From Eudromia elegans (Eukaryota; Chordata; Aves; Tinamiformes; Tinamidae), in the NCBI GenBank assembly GCA_003342815.1, contig PTEX01000297.1:390710-454709 (forward strand): a stretch of DNA of 64,000 bases, read 5' to 3'. The position numbers were made by a program, and so were the translations under genes. Each line of letters starts with the position of its first letter. Position 1 is the stretch's first letter. A model generated the notes under the pieces. The model made no database searches. It was not told where the DNA came from and saw only the letters and a list, made by a program, of their open reading frames with translations. Positions 14,133 to 26,070 of this stretch are shown here, piece by piece.

Positions 14133-14140
14133 CTTTATAT
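14133..14140 (-). promoter_or_regulatory. Candidate TATA element of the TAS2R gene
   Basis: On the minus strand the sequence reads ATATAAAG followed by GG, about 96 bases upstream of the TAS2R start codon. A start site some 25-30 bases downstream would give a short 5' leader of about 65-75 bases. This is position and consensus only. Many TAS2R genes have non-coding upstream exons, so the real promoter may lie further away. Confidence 0.3.
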
Positions 14141-14141
14141 C

Positions 14142-16655
14142 TAGGATCACAAAGGCATCTGGAAGTAATACTAGAAAATGGATGTTTGTGTTGTTCCTGA
14201 ACATGCAAATCGCAGAAGGATTTAATAATTAATTCTAACCTTTTACATGCATAAGATTTGCCTACTGTTTTCCTTAGGGATATGGGATAGCCAGCTGAAT
14301 TAATCTCCCTATCTTTTTATATCTCTCCAACTGCTTATATATCAAGCAAACCTTTGGTGGCTCTGTGGTTATGACTGTATCCTTATATGCATCACACAAC
14401 CCATCACAGGCAATATCACGTGCCAAGAGATACATGAAAAACCTTATAACTATAATCTTTAATGTTTTTAATCTTTAATCTTTAATATCACCTTGAAATC
14501 CAGCCAGTTAGGACCACACATATCAGTAGGGACAATTTTCACAGAGCAGTCCTTCTTGTAGAATCCAAAAAGAAGCAGTTGAATGTTCAGCAGTGAACCG
14601 TTTAAGTTAAATTGATATAAGAGTATTTCTTCAAAATTTATTGAGAAAAAAAAAGTGAATTTAATACCTTTTCTATAGCTTTTGTTTCTGTCAATACTTC
14701 AATAATATTCAATTTACATTTTATTCCTAGCAATTCAGTTCTATTCAGTTTAAATTCTAGTAACCACAAAGTCTAGGAGCTTTCTCTTTAAAAAATGAAC
14801 ATACTATGTTCATTAATGTGAATTTCATAGTAAAATAAAATAAAAATTTGGGGGCATGTTTGCAAAATATATGTGGGCTCCAGATCTTAAAACTTTGTTT
14901 AAAAAAAAAAAAAAAAAAAGCAAGAGAGAAAAAAAGGAAAACTCTAAGAATATGTTGTTATGCTTACTTTTTCTACAGTGTTCTTCACTCAAAATATTTC
15001 AAGGCAGTGGGAGGCAAGTCACACTAGTCACATCTTACTGCAGAAAAAATTGAAAAAGAAAATGTAACTTGATGTCTACAATGTATTTTAAAGTTACATG
15101 CATAAAGCTTCCTGTACACAAAATATATTTTGCATAATTACCGTAGTCAATTACCTCAAAATGTAGTCATTAAGTTACTCAAGGGAACATGACAATAACA
15201 CTTTATTTCTTTATTTTAACACACTTATAAAAACAGCACTGCATTTATAAAGGAAGAGAAACTATATATGAAGATAAAGCCTAGAAAGTTTTAGAACTAA
15301 AATCAATTTTTGCCTCTTCCAGAAAGTACTTACGAAATTCTATTCTATCTTGATATGCACCATCAAAATAAAAAAATGGTAAAGAAAACTACATCTAATC
15401 TTTATCTACTCATTTTTTTTCCCTTCAGCAATGCCAAAAATTGGAATAATGAACTGAAAGAGAAAGGGACATTTCTGCCTTGAGAAGTCCCACCAGATCC
15501 CTGAGAAAAGACTTATCACACACACTGTCACTTCCGATCGTATTTAAATCTACACAGCTTCATAGTCTGCCTGCTAGTGCCCTGCGACTGGGCTATGTCT
15601 AATGCCCTCTGCTCCCAGAAATGGTTTCTCTATATTTTCTTTTAAATTTGTCTCATGCTAGGTCAAGAGACTCAATACATTATGCTGGTTTTTACTTTAG
15701 GGATTTTCCAGAGAATGATAAGACTGCTTATAGATGTTGATGACCTGGTAGCACTGAGATAAAAAGGCCAATTTAGGGATTGCAGCCACCATGACTTGAC
15801 CATCACTGATGTAGGGTCCAACAGAGCCCCAAACAGAGCAGGCTGAATGATGTCATGGTCCACCTTCTCAGCACGCAGCATCCTCAACACTCTTGTTCCC
15901 TAAACTTCTTGTCCCTTCTCTAAACTGATAATAATCCATGCTCAGGTTGGCTATAGGGCACACATAACACAAAAAGCCAGACGTGAAGGTTTATGCCAAT
16001 GCTTTAAATGTTATGCTCAGATGCTTTATGCTCAAGCCCAGTTACAAAGTAAAATGAGATAAGAATGGCATGGCTCATAACTGGTCACTACATAAATGTG
16101 AAAAAGGCCCTTCAGTGTGGGGACCATTTCTGAGGAAATCCTTGTGAGTATTATCAGGGACAAGTAAAGAAGATCTTATCCTCCTGATGTTGGAAAGAGA
16201 GAAAAAAGACTACCAGGAGGTAATCACAACTCCTCATGACTCTTTCCAGAGCCACTACAGTGACTCTGAGCTGTGATTCCATGATTCAGGTTGTTTTCTC
16301 TTAATTTGAACAAGTCAAAACTTCTAAATTTATACACATAAATAGCATATATTATACAAATACGAATGAGAATGGAGCGTATAGTCCAGTAACATGTTGT
16401 ATGGCCAGAATTTTGTGATATAATCACAGAAATTTCTGTTTTCAGACAGCACTTTATACTGTGAAGAAGCTTTATTTCATCTATTTCTATTTTGAATAAG
16501 TTATGATCAAAATAATGGTGTCTACCACAAACATTTAGAAATTACTAATACTAGGATTGTAGATGTCCTGAATTTCCCAATCAAAATAGCCTGGAAGTGT
16601 CAACATAGTCTTAGCTATAAAGTCAGAGATCAGTATTTTAAAGGCACTTACATAA
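14142..16655. other. Flank between the TAS2R gene and pseudogene
   Basis: No gene recognised. It includes a small (ATCTTTA)n-like tandem at 14453-14488. I compared 16200-16440 with the TM5-TM7 part of the intact receptor and saw no match. Confidence 0.5.
14901..14919. repeat. Poly(A), 19 bases
   Basis: Homopolymer run in the upstream flank of the TAS2R gene. Confidence 0.9.
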
Positions 16656-16719
16656 TTGTACTCAATGATCTTAAAAGTCTTTTCCAGCCATAATGATTCT
16701 ATGATTGTATGATTCTATA
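16656..16719 (+). mobile_element. CR1 LINE 3' end (short fragment)
   Basis: The segment matches the CR1 3' terminus: a block like 'ctagatgatcttaaaggtc...ttccaacca', then octamer-like units ending at 16719 (attctatg, attgtatg, attctat). Only about 64 bases are recognisable. It lies at the broken downstream side of the TAS2R pseudogene and may have helped split it. Confidence 0.7.
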
Positions 16720-16749
16720 AGCACTTGTCCTCAGATATATGGAATCCAA

Positions 16750-17116
16750 CATACAGATTCACACAAGAGACCCTACAGTATGGATCAACTCTATCCTCTG
16801 GAAGAGCGTTTGGATGAATTGGGAAGAAAATTTATATGAAAAGAGGAGGCACCACAGAGTAAAGCACAGACTAGCAGTTCTTAAAAACAGCCATAAGACA
16901 ATGTTAGCATTGCACAAACAGTAACTTCTGAGGAGAAGTGTTGGGAGATATACAACATTTCCCTTTGCAAGATAAGTCTCAATGTACTCAGTGCTGCCAG
17001 GTTCAGATCACAGGGTAACAGCTTTCCTCTTTGATTCCCACATTCCAATTAAAAAATTTAATACTTCCTACAATTCCTACAATGATTTTAGCTACTGAAA
17101 CAGACACACTTTTTTT
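16750..17116 (-). pseudogene. Decayed TAS2R pseudogene (TM1 to TM4 remnant)
   Basis: Reading the minus strand across frames recovers TAS2R landmarks in the right order and spacing. A TM1 segment KIIVGIVG lies at 17066-17089, followed by an isoleucine- and phenylalanine-rich stretch and NW, as in the intact gene. A TM2 piece is broken by stops near 17000. A TM3 segment ASLCFTLWCLLFS begins near 16875 and aligns with ASLWFSTWLYVLY of the intact receptor. A TM4-like HTVGSLV lies at 16762-16785 where the intact gene has LLLGSLIV. The gap between the TM1 and TM3 landmarks is about nine codons shorter than in the intact gene. Several stops and frame changes exclude function. I could not find TM5-TM7; a CR1 3' tail sits just beyond the last recognisable segment. 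The copy has the same orientation as the intact gene and lies 2.7 kb upstream of it, which suggests tandem duplication followed by loss. Confidence 0.72.
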
Positions 17117-18660
17117 AGAGCACAGTAAACACTTTCTGGCTCATGTGAAATATTGCTCATTCTGCTTATACAGAGGTCCAGGAAGCATTAATTAACTGAT
17201 ATCTGGTTAATCTTCCAGCCTTCTACTGTGACCAGGAAGCATATGAATATAATGCTGGAAGATTTATTTCTGGTATTGTTCAGATGCATATATTGGAAAT
17301 GTTATTTGTGAATCATTTACTGTTTCACAGATTTTGGTGAAAAGTGAGTGTATACGGCAGGATTGGGGATAGAAAAAAAATAGAACACTGTTCAATGGGA
17401 CTGATTTCTAGTCATAGGGCTGCTGCTGCCATTTTGAAGTAAGAATTTTGATTTTGGTATGACTTGGCAGGTACTCAAACAGCCCACTGCCCTTCAGTAT
17501 CCTCATTCATCTCTTTGCATGGTAAAAGACATGGCTTTGGTGCTGTTATCAATATCAAGAATTAGTATTATCATAATAGTAAGCACTCCATTTCTTAATG
17601 AAGAAATAGATAAAGAAGAATACAAGTTATTATTGTTGGCTGACATTGGCGGCAGAAATAAAGTAAAAATATTTTATTTCAAGTTAAAGACATCACTTTC
17701 AAAGTAATCACAGTAAATTTAAAAACTCACAGTGGCCACTGGAGTAAGTGGCCACAAGATCCTCATTCCATTTGTTTGCTTTTATGTCCTGAGCCTTTTG
17801 GCAAATACCATTTTTACGGCCCACGGTACATAGCACACATTTCTAACACATTGTATCATAATGACTGAAATCTCTGAGCACTACCACAAGCCAATGAACC
17901 ACCAAGGATAATAAGGTCCTTACAGTAAACTAATTGAATAAAACAAATCAGAGGAGAGTGCTTCCTCTGTAAGAAGGAAAGAATAGGCCTACAAAAGAAA
18001 ATTTTTATAGAGAAGTGTATAGGAGATCCATCAACATCTGAGTTGAGAAGCTTGCCCAGAAACTCGTCTTTCCCCACTCTGTTACTATGAACATGGCTCT
18101 CTGTATCTTTTATGGCTATTTATATATGTATTACACTTTGTAAAACAGTTTAGCAAGTGTTCCTAGCATATTTGTTGAGATATAGAAGGCCTGTGAATCT
18201 TAATAAGTATCCTGCAGCTGTTGAACAGCAATAAATCATGCTGCTACTTAACACAATTTCATTCTATAAAGAAATAATGTTGCAAAATAAGGCAAAAAAG
18301 TGTGAAAGGGTGCTAATCCTTTTTAACATTAATTTGCACATTGTCATGCTTCTGTCATTATTGAATTGGAGATACTATACTGCTAATTTCAGTACACTAC
18401 AATTTGTTTTTCAGAAGGCCGATGTCTACACAGAAATTAATGGATTTTCCATTATTAGATGCAGCTAATGGAAAGAAGAGTCCTTTAGAATACTTGATGG
18501 AGGTCAAAATATCAAACAATATAACACTGATGAAAAAGAAGGGATAACTAAAATTTGGAGGAAGTAACAAAGCAAGTACACATCAAGAGAAACAAGAAGG
18601 AAATAGTAAAAAATAACTAGTGACTAATACCAGTTTCTCCCTAGCATGAAAAAAAAAAAT
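17117..18660. other. Intergenic DNA upstream of the TAS2R pseudogene
   Basis: No gene recognised. The word GTGGCCAC, itself palindromic, occurs twice at 17732-17739 and 17748-17755. A 73-codon minus-strand frame at 17856-18077 shows no motif. Confidence 0.5.
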
Positions 18661-18745
18661 CTAATGTAAGCATTCATTAACTGAAGTCAATATTTGAAAA
18701 GATGAGTTTGTGCTATCACACCGTATAAAGTATGAAAGGGAGTGT
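18661..18745. repeat. Diverged direct repeat, copy A
   Basis: This copy pairs with 19523-19608 in the same orientation. The first 60 or so bases align almost without gaps and with about eight mismatches by eye, and similarity fades afterwards. It encodes no recognisable protein and does not resemble the CR1 copies here. It could be a local duplication or two members of an unnamed repeat family. Confidence 0.6.
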
Positions 18746-19522
18746 GTACATTTCCCGTAATTAATATTGGACACTGACTTCACCACTGTCTTCTCATTTC
18801 CTCCTGTCATTCACCTTTAGCTTATGTTATCTTTTTTCTAGATGATTACCTTCTATACAACAATTGATATAATTGTCTCCCAAATCCATTTTTCCAGAAA
18901 ACCTTTCCAAAATCTCGTCCTATATTAGTGCAAGAGGCCATAAGACCACTAATCTTTCCCCTAGCTAAATTCAATTCATAAAGGAACGAGCTTCTATTCT
19001 ATACTTAACACCTTCTATAAATCAAGTTAAAGGGTTACTCAGAGCTGTCTGCACTCTCCCTAGGGATGAATATTGTGTTAGCTGGGTCAAAAATAAAGCC
19101 CTGTATCTCCATATCACCATGCTAAATTATCATTATCTACAGACATAGTTACATCCCTACCTCATTTCTGTCACTACAACTGAAAGAGCTTCTTTGGGCT
19201 GAGTTTGTTGTATTGCATATTGCACAGTGTCACTCAGAAAGCTCAGTAAGTAGTAATAACGAATTGTCTCTCCAGAGAAAGCTTACTAATGAATGCATAT
19301 TCCCCCTCAGTTCTCAGTTTCAATGACATACATATTTCCCTTGCCCTATTAAAACAAATAGGGAATTTTGAGCGTGGTTGAATAATTTAAACTTTTTAGT
19401 TTGCTATCACCACTGAGTTTTTCCTTTCATTCAGTCAAAAATGTGCAAAAATGTTAGTCATCAAACACAGCACTTAGAAGAAAATCTCTAATTACATCAG
19501 TCAGAGCAATCAACAAAGCAAG

Positions 19523-19608
19523 TTTAATGTAAGTATTCATTAACTCAAGACAATATTTGAAAAGGAGAATTTGTGCTTTCACATAATGTAGATTATAAAA
19601 GGAAATGT
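19523..19608. repeat. Diverged direct repeat, copy B
   Basis: Second copy of the segment at 18661-18745, about 862 bases downstream in the same orientation. Shared core words include TAATGTAAG, ATTCATTAACT, CAATATTTGAAAAG and TTTGTGCT. Confidence 0.6.
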
Positions 19609-21959
19609 TTTCATCTCCAGACCGTGGCAATCAGAGTCACTCAGGGGACACAACATTTTATGCTTTGAGATAGCAAGTATTGAATAACCAAGAGAATTAT
19701 AAATTATTTCTCCTTATTAGGCAAGGAAAAAAAACAAAATAAAAATAAAAAGATGAGGTGGGAAACTCAGCAAAGTCAGCAAGTTGGATAGCAACAGCAA
19801 GTTACAAATTTTACTTGTGTTCAATATTTTCCTTCTTAGCTAACTGGCAATGAAGTTAAATGTCTAGATCACAGGATACAGTGAAAGAGAAGGGCATGTA
19901 CAGAATTAGACAAATCTTGAGTTGCTTTTCAGATGTGCAGTAAACCTTCTTTTTCTTTTTTTTTATTGGCGTGTGGACTCTGGAAAGAACAGACGTCTCA
20001 AGAAAAAAACTTTGCAGTCCATCTAGGAACTAGCAGATCTGCAAATGATGGTCTTACAATCCTGAAGGCTTATTCACAAGGTCATGGGAATTTAGGAAAA
20101 CCCATCATTTTGCAGCAGCAAATTGCATACTTAAGTATGCAATACACACATACACAGCATACTTAAGTCAAAGGTAGACACCTAGGTGCTGATCTAAAAC
20201 TGAAAGTCACCAGCTGAGATATTCCAGGTGACCTCCGTCAAGTGCCAGAAAGATGCCTGGCATGGATCTCCACCAAGCTCTGTGACGCACCTTCTAGCCC
20301 TGTGCAGAGATCTTGAAAATCCTATGGCTTATGGCACTAGATTACTATGAGTGAGCAACACAGAAAATTCCCAGCGCTCAGAAAGAAGGCACCTTAATTT
20401 TGTCATTGGATGTATTTGCAACCCAGGTGTACTCAGGAACCAAGAATTAGAACCGGTAACAAAGAAAGGATGGGATCTATTCTCACATAAACTATGTTAC
20501 TTACTGCATGTGAGAAACCAAGCATATCCAAAGCATATTCCTTTCTTTTTTCAATTATATTCAGTTTAAAATGTTTAAAAGCAATGTACTCACTGCTTTA
20601 AAGAAAGCTCTTTAACATCTAAGCAAAATCATTTTATTTAAATTTCTTAATATATAATTTTCCATTAAAAAAAATGATTCTTGCAATCCTGTTAGAATCC
20701 TGTTCTATATCCTTTGTAAGTAATTATTGAAATTTAGCAAGTAGGAAGCTTTGTTTCCTGTTTCAATGAATGCATCAGATGGAAAAAAAAATCATATGCA
20801 GTGTTGTCATTGAAGATTGTATCATAAAGGATGCTGAACAGGCAACCTTAAATGTGTATTTTACTCCTTATCAGATTTGAAGTTCCTAGTTTTGCCACTC
20901 TCATGCCCTTAACGTAAATGTGTCTTTCACTGCAGGTAAGTATTGAGGCCATAGTAACTGTTTGCAGGCAGTCACTATTTCAGTTCTGATGGCAAACAGC
21001 CTTGTGCTGATCTCCCAAAGGATTCGCTTGTGTTTGGACAACCAGTGTACCATTTTGACAGTCGACTGCAATTCAAATCCCTTTGTCAATACTCCATACC
21101 ACCTGTGATGCAAATTTAGATTAATCCTGATTTTCATTGCTTACTTACACTTTTTGAGTAATTTAAGTGACACCTGTCAGAGCAAATTCTACTCACCTTG
21201 AAAGCAAGTGATGTTTCTGGCACTGCCTCTAAGAGAGAGTGTATTTAAGCTGTTTGGAAGGATTCACATTGGAGTTTCTGTTAATAACTCTTCCTATGCA
21301 GAGTGAATAAAGCAGAAATCCACAGCTGGATGTACACCATTTCAGTAAATGCTTGTCTAAAACTCTGGAACTAGGTTCACAGGGCTTTTCTTAGCTTCCC
21401 AGCTGCAAATAAAATTAATAAATAATCTCCAGTTCAATCTCTTATTTATTTTGCAGTAAGTAGATGTCACATTGATGTGAACATAGCTTGGGGTATCGCA
21501 CTATAGCGAAATCCATTACCAGCATGCCTGACTCCAGATATTATTTCTCAATATCCTATCAGCTTTTTAACTTTGCATTAATGAAATGTTACTTTGCGTG
21601 ATTACAGCATCAGGAGGTGAATGATGCATGAAATAAAAAGCTGTCAAATCCTTGAGAATATGCTCAACACAATGACACATGCCTGCTTACTGTATTCAAG
21701 GAGTTTGAATGACATTCCTCTCAAGTGGATCTTACATTTAGCCCAGATAAGCTCTGAAACAAATGACAGTCACTTCATAGGGTCTGTCTTAAAGTGGATT
21801 TGACTTCAGGAATATCTTGCACAACTTTCCTCTGTTTTAGACTAAAATTAAAGAAACACAAGGTCAGAAAATAAAGGACTAAATAAACTCTCGAGTGTTC
21901 AGAAAAAGACAGTTCAGGGGAGGAATGACCTGCCGCTCCATAAACTTACATGAAGAAAG
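19609..21959. other. Intergenic DNA
   Basis: Apart from the palindrome at 20122-20168 I recognise nothing. The stretch 20170-20340 is more GC-rich than its surroundings and could be an old repeat, but I cannot name it. Confidence 0.45.
20122..20168. repeat. Perfect 22-bp palindrome plus a third half-copy
   Basis: Positions 20122-20143 are exactly self-complementary, centred on TTAA, with arms ATTGCATACTT. After a CA-rich spacer (acacacatacaca), the 12 bases GCATACTTAAGT recur at 20157-20168. Three related half-sites therefore lie within 47 bases. The arms contain ATTGCAT, reminiscent of POU-factor half-sites, but no function can be assigned from this alone. Confidence 0.75.
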
Positions 21960-22130
21960 TTTTTTCCAATATGAGTTGTAGCTGACAGCTGGAAGAGGAG
22001 GCAGGTACTAAACAAATGAAAGAAGGTGTTTTCTCACAAAATGTACTGGGAAGATGTGGGACTCCTTGTCAGAAGGCACCGGTACTGCAGGTTTGCTTGG
22101 ATCCAAAGCAGAGTATACAAGCCCATAGGA
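21960..22130 (+). mobile_element. Old CR1/L3-type LINE fragment (probable)
   Basis: The order of words here resembles the near-terminal coding part of old CR1-family elements: a 'tttctcaca' block, 'gtgggactccttgtcag' where the family has a block like 'tggaactccttgccac', then 'gcttggatccaaa'. It is far more diverged than the other CR1 copies in the window, and its boundaries are approximate. Confidence 0.45.
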
Positions 22131-23202
22131 GTGAGATCAACTGAGTGTTACACATATACACACAATATACCAAGAGAAGGTAAAATATGTTTGTCCAATG
22201 TTTGTCCAATATGTTTGAAGGCATCTGCTTTCTCCCTCTGTAAAAGGAGGTTTTTGAGGTAAATAGTCCTTTATCTCATCCATTACCACTGTTTTAAGGA
22301 TTCTAAGTTATGCTATTGTACTATTGTACTATTTGTGCACTATTCCAGTACATTTTATTAAAGAACATAATTATTTCACAGCATTATGTCCAGCCATAAA
22401 ACACAATGCCCACATACCAGCTATAAATATTCATATTAGTTATGTATCTAGATCTCAGAAAAGAATTGGATCTTATTGTACCTAAGCAGATGCTCAGCAA
22501 TAGGAACAATTTTGTTCCATGTAGTCTAGGAGAAAATTAGCTCCAACCACAATTAGATTGGGTCCAGAACAGCCTCCCAAATGAAACAATTCTCTCTGTA
22601 TAATAATCTCTTCAGGATCTCTGTTGTAGATTTTTACTAATAAAAATTGGAGTGAGAAGAAAGAAGCAACAACAATAACAACAGGTTAATGTTTTATCAA
22701 ATTCTGAATATCAAATGATGTCATTAATTACAGTGAAGGCAAATGCAAAATGGACAGGGCTCATTGGTAAGACCAACTCAGCGCACCTAGGTTGTCTAGG
22801 GATAATATATTAGTTTAAAGAAGTGAAATAAGGGCACATTTTCCTGGTATAGCTGAGCCATGTCTCACTGTGGCAGAGAACAGGTCATCCTGCTCCTCCT
22901 TCCTATCAGCTGCTGATGATTTGCCTGTGACAGATCTCCATCATGAGCTTATTTGTTTCACTGAAGTAAAAAAAAAAATCACGCTTAGCAAGTGAATGAC
23001 ATTCTGCAAATCTGGCAAACTAAGCAGGCGCAGTGGAGGCAGAAGACACCAGGATGGGTGTTGGGGCAGTGGTATAAGCAGAGTAGAGCAGAGCACAGGA
23101 TGCTACACAGACACATCCCTACAGCTCAAATGTGCAGGTTGCAACACAACTAGGGGGTTAGGGGGTGAGGGGATTCATCCCCCATGATCTAAGCATTTTA
23201 TT
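22131..23202. other. Intergenic DNA before the CR1 copy
   Basis: No gene recognised. It holds a short tandem of TACTATTG-type words at 22312-22335 and a G-rich segment (GGGGGTTAGGGGGTGAGGGG) at 23153-23172. Confidence 0.5.
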
Positions 23203-23851
23203 TTGACCATGAGGCAGCAGTGTGCCCTCATGGCCAAGAAGGCCAATGGGATCCTGGGGTGCATTAAGCAGAGCGTCTCCAGCAGGTCGAGGGAGGTGAT
23301 TCTGCCCCTCTACTCAGCCCTGGTGAGGCCGCACCTCGAGTACTGTGTGCAGTTCTGGGCTCCCCAGTGCAGGAGGGACGTGGAGCTGCTAGAGAGAGTC
23401 CAGCGCAGGGCCACAAAGATGATTAGGGGCCTGGAACATCTGCCCTATGAGCAAAGGCTGAGCTGGGCCTGTTCAGCCTAGAGAAGAGAAGACTGAGAGG
23501 GGACCTCATCAGTGTATACAAGTATCTCAAGAGAAGGAGTGAAGAGGATGGGGCCAGCCTCTTCTCAGTGCTGGCCAGCAACAGAACTAGAGGAAATGGC
23601 CAAAAATTGAAGCTCCAAAAGTTCCACAGGACCTTAAGGAAGAACTTCTTAACAGTGAGGGTGACAGAGCACTGCAACAGATTGCCAAGAGAGGTTGTGG
23701 AGTCTCCGTCTCTGGAGATCTTCAAAACCCGCTTGGGCACCACCCTGTACCCCATGCTCTAGGAGACCCTGCGTATTTCCGGGGGGTTGGACTAGATGAC
23801 CTCTAGAGGTTCCTTCCAACCTTAAGCATTCTATGATTCTATGATTCTGTG
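23203..23851 (+). mobile_element. CR1 LINE, 5'-truncated, 3' end intact
   Basis: The copy starts inside the C-terminal part of the CR1 ORF2 reverse transcriptase. It encodes [20 protein letters not shown], followed by motifs such as [14 protein letters not shown] and [13 protein letters not shown]. The frame breaks near 23460-23480 and resumes at 23568-23762 with [18 protein letters not shown]. The 3' end carries the CR1 octamer array (three units, 23828-23851). The break and the truncation make it dead. The protein-level match to the copy at 40861-41445 is very close, suggesting the same subfamily. Confidence 0.95.
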
Positions 23852-24628
23852 TTGATATATTAATGTTCTGGATGAACTAAAAGTATCTTTCCAGTGGAAA
23901 GAAACTTGCAAACGATACTCTAAGCTTAACTCTCTGCAAGCATCATGTCCCAAATTCAACTTCCATTTAACCCATCTAACCCAACTAATTTTTTTTATGT
24001 TAACACACTATGCATCGGATATTGTGGAAATGTTACTTTTACACATCTCTCTCTCACTCCTGCGAGACATAGAGGGATTTAAGGGCTGACTTTGCTATGT
24101 GCACTGCACTGAGATTTAAATCCACTCAAAATTTATGAACTGAGAGTTCCTAAACTTGTTCTGTGATAGACTAACGGGGTTTGTGATATAAGCCATAGAT
24201 GTCACAAGTTCAGATGTCTGCTTGAAACTCATGCAGCCAGTCCACCGTACACTTTCTTTCCTCCCGCTCCCTGCGGGATTCTATCATGTCACCTTCATTC
24301 AGAAGGTTTTAGCACCTGACAGTGTTGCAATTGGCATTGCTGATTCAATCACAGCCACCCAGCTCCCCTCCCCAACTCCTGCTCCCCCCTTTGGCAGAGC
24401 ATTTCCAATCTGATGACTAAGGGCAATAAAACTCAATCTCTCATTCTGCTGTGCTTTGTCAGGCTGCCTTGTTATTTTAAAAGTCTCTCCTCCATATGGT
24501 GGCATGCTCTGGTCCCTATATTTCACTATATTCCCGCCGAGTGCTCACCAGCTTATCTGATACCATGTTGCCCCCTAGTGACAATTCTCTTTTCTCATGC
24601 TTCATTCCCTCCATCCAGTTCCCACCGT

Positions 24629-24790
24629 GCTGACTTATTTTTATTTTTGCCTTATTTTCTTTTTTCTTTTTTTTTTTCTTATTTTCCCTTTATTTTCTTT
24701 TATTTCTTTTTCTTTTTCCTTTTTTATTATTTTTCTTTATTATTATTATTATTATTTTTTTTTCCTTTAGCCTTCCCAGTTGTCTTTCTT
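24629..24790. repeat. Pyrimidine-rich low-complexity tract
   Basis: The plus strand is almost only T and C, with occasional A in TTATT blocks, and includes an (ATT)n run near 24737-24757. An open frame of 126 codons crosses it and yields only F, L, Y and S runs, so it is not a gene. Such strand-asymmetric tracts can form unusual DNA structures. Confidence 0.85.
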
Positions 24791-25387
24791 TAGAGAGACA
24801 TGCCTTTTTCTATTCTCTGCAAAAGTTCCTTTATCTTTTCCCTCTTAGATACTCCTGGACTCAGAGTCATTTTGGCTCCAGTGTGCAAGAAGGGTACCGG
24901 TTGCTTGTCAGCTCTTAACTGCATCTCTTTATACACAATGGGCTGAACTCGCCCAGGCAGAGCTTCTGCCACAGGGCTTGAATATTGCAGGAATCAGCAA
25001 TGACTTTGCCTCCATCGGCATGACTGCAGGTGGCCAAGGAAGCCTGGTATGCAGAAAGCTCATTGGAAAATGGGAAGCACAGCAAGGGTTTGGGGGCTAA
25101 ATGTTAATTTAATCTCAGAGCCTCTAAAAGGACCTCCCACACATCCCTTTCCCCACACTTTCCTGGTATTAACACTGTGGGGGCAGCTGCTGACAGGTTA
25201 ATGAGGATGATCCAGGCATTGACTTGTGGCTGTGACTGAGTCCACCCAGGCCCTTTCCTCATCTTAATGTCTATATAATAAATGCTCAAACACACTAGAG
25301 AAATGTTACAATTGCTGATCACAATTCCTCCTGGATAAAGAAATAATTCCGATAATCCTGATTTTACACTAAGTTGGGCATCAGAAC

Positions 25388-25423
25388 TATATTTTTTATT
25401 ATTATTATTATTATTTATTTAGG
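25388..25423. repeat. (ATT)n microsatellite
   Basis: About a dozen near-perfect ATT units on the plus strand, ending in a run of TTTATTTA. Confidence 0.85.
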
Positions 25424-26056
25424 GCTCTAATTCAGCATAATCCTTCATATTAAGATAATTGCATTTGCGTGAGTTTTTGCTTAACTTCTTAGTTTTCTGA
25501 GACACTAGCTTCCAGCAAGAACTCCAGAAGCCATGGCTTCAGTACATGCAATCTGTCTCGACTGCACAAACGCTTTAAAAAAATTAGTATAGGGGCTCTG
25601 ATCAGATCCAGATTTGTCACAGTTGATAGGAGAATCCAGCTGATAGAAATATTCATTGAGTAACAGTGTTTTTACTATAGTAACTGGCTATTAAATACCT
25701 CACAACCAGGATCAATGCTATAAAAATTACTACATTAATTCTGATTAATACTGCTCTTTAAAGTATAAGACCTTTAGATATTTATTCTAAACTGTGTCAT
25801 TCAGTTACCGATATAATGCTTGGACTCAATATTTGCCTTCTGTTCTGCAGTGTCCTTTTAGACTCATAGCAATATGAAAGTGCTTCATAAGTTGCAGAAC
25901 AAATGCTGAGCATTACCAGAAGTTATTACACACATCAAAATGCCAGGGGTAGTCAGAGTATATGATTTCCCAAATGTTGAACAAGACACTGACGGAGATA
26001 TACTTGGATTTTCAGGAACAGACTCTGGAGCTTTGCATGTTACCCATGTTTTCTAA

Positions 26057-26070
26057 GGGGGGGGGGGGGG
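26057..26070. repeat. Poly(G) run, 14 bases
   Basis: An uninterrupted run of 14 G in an otherwise AT-rich area, followed directly by AAAAA. Long G runs can form quadruplexes and are prone to sequencing error. Confidence 0.9.

Noticed and set aside
17856-18077. Possible further TAS2R or olfactory receptor fragment on the minus strand
   Set aside because: Hydrophobic stretches are present, but none of the TAS2R or olfactory receptor motifs could be aligned.
23153-23172. G-rich segment with TTAGGGGG as a possible interstitial telomere repeat
   Set aside because: Only one TTAGGG-like unit is present; no tandem array.
24413-24793. 126-codon plus-strand frame rich in F, L and S
   Set aside because: Its second half is translation of the pyrimidine-rich tract; the first half shows no domain.
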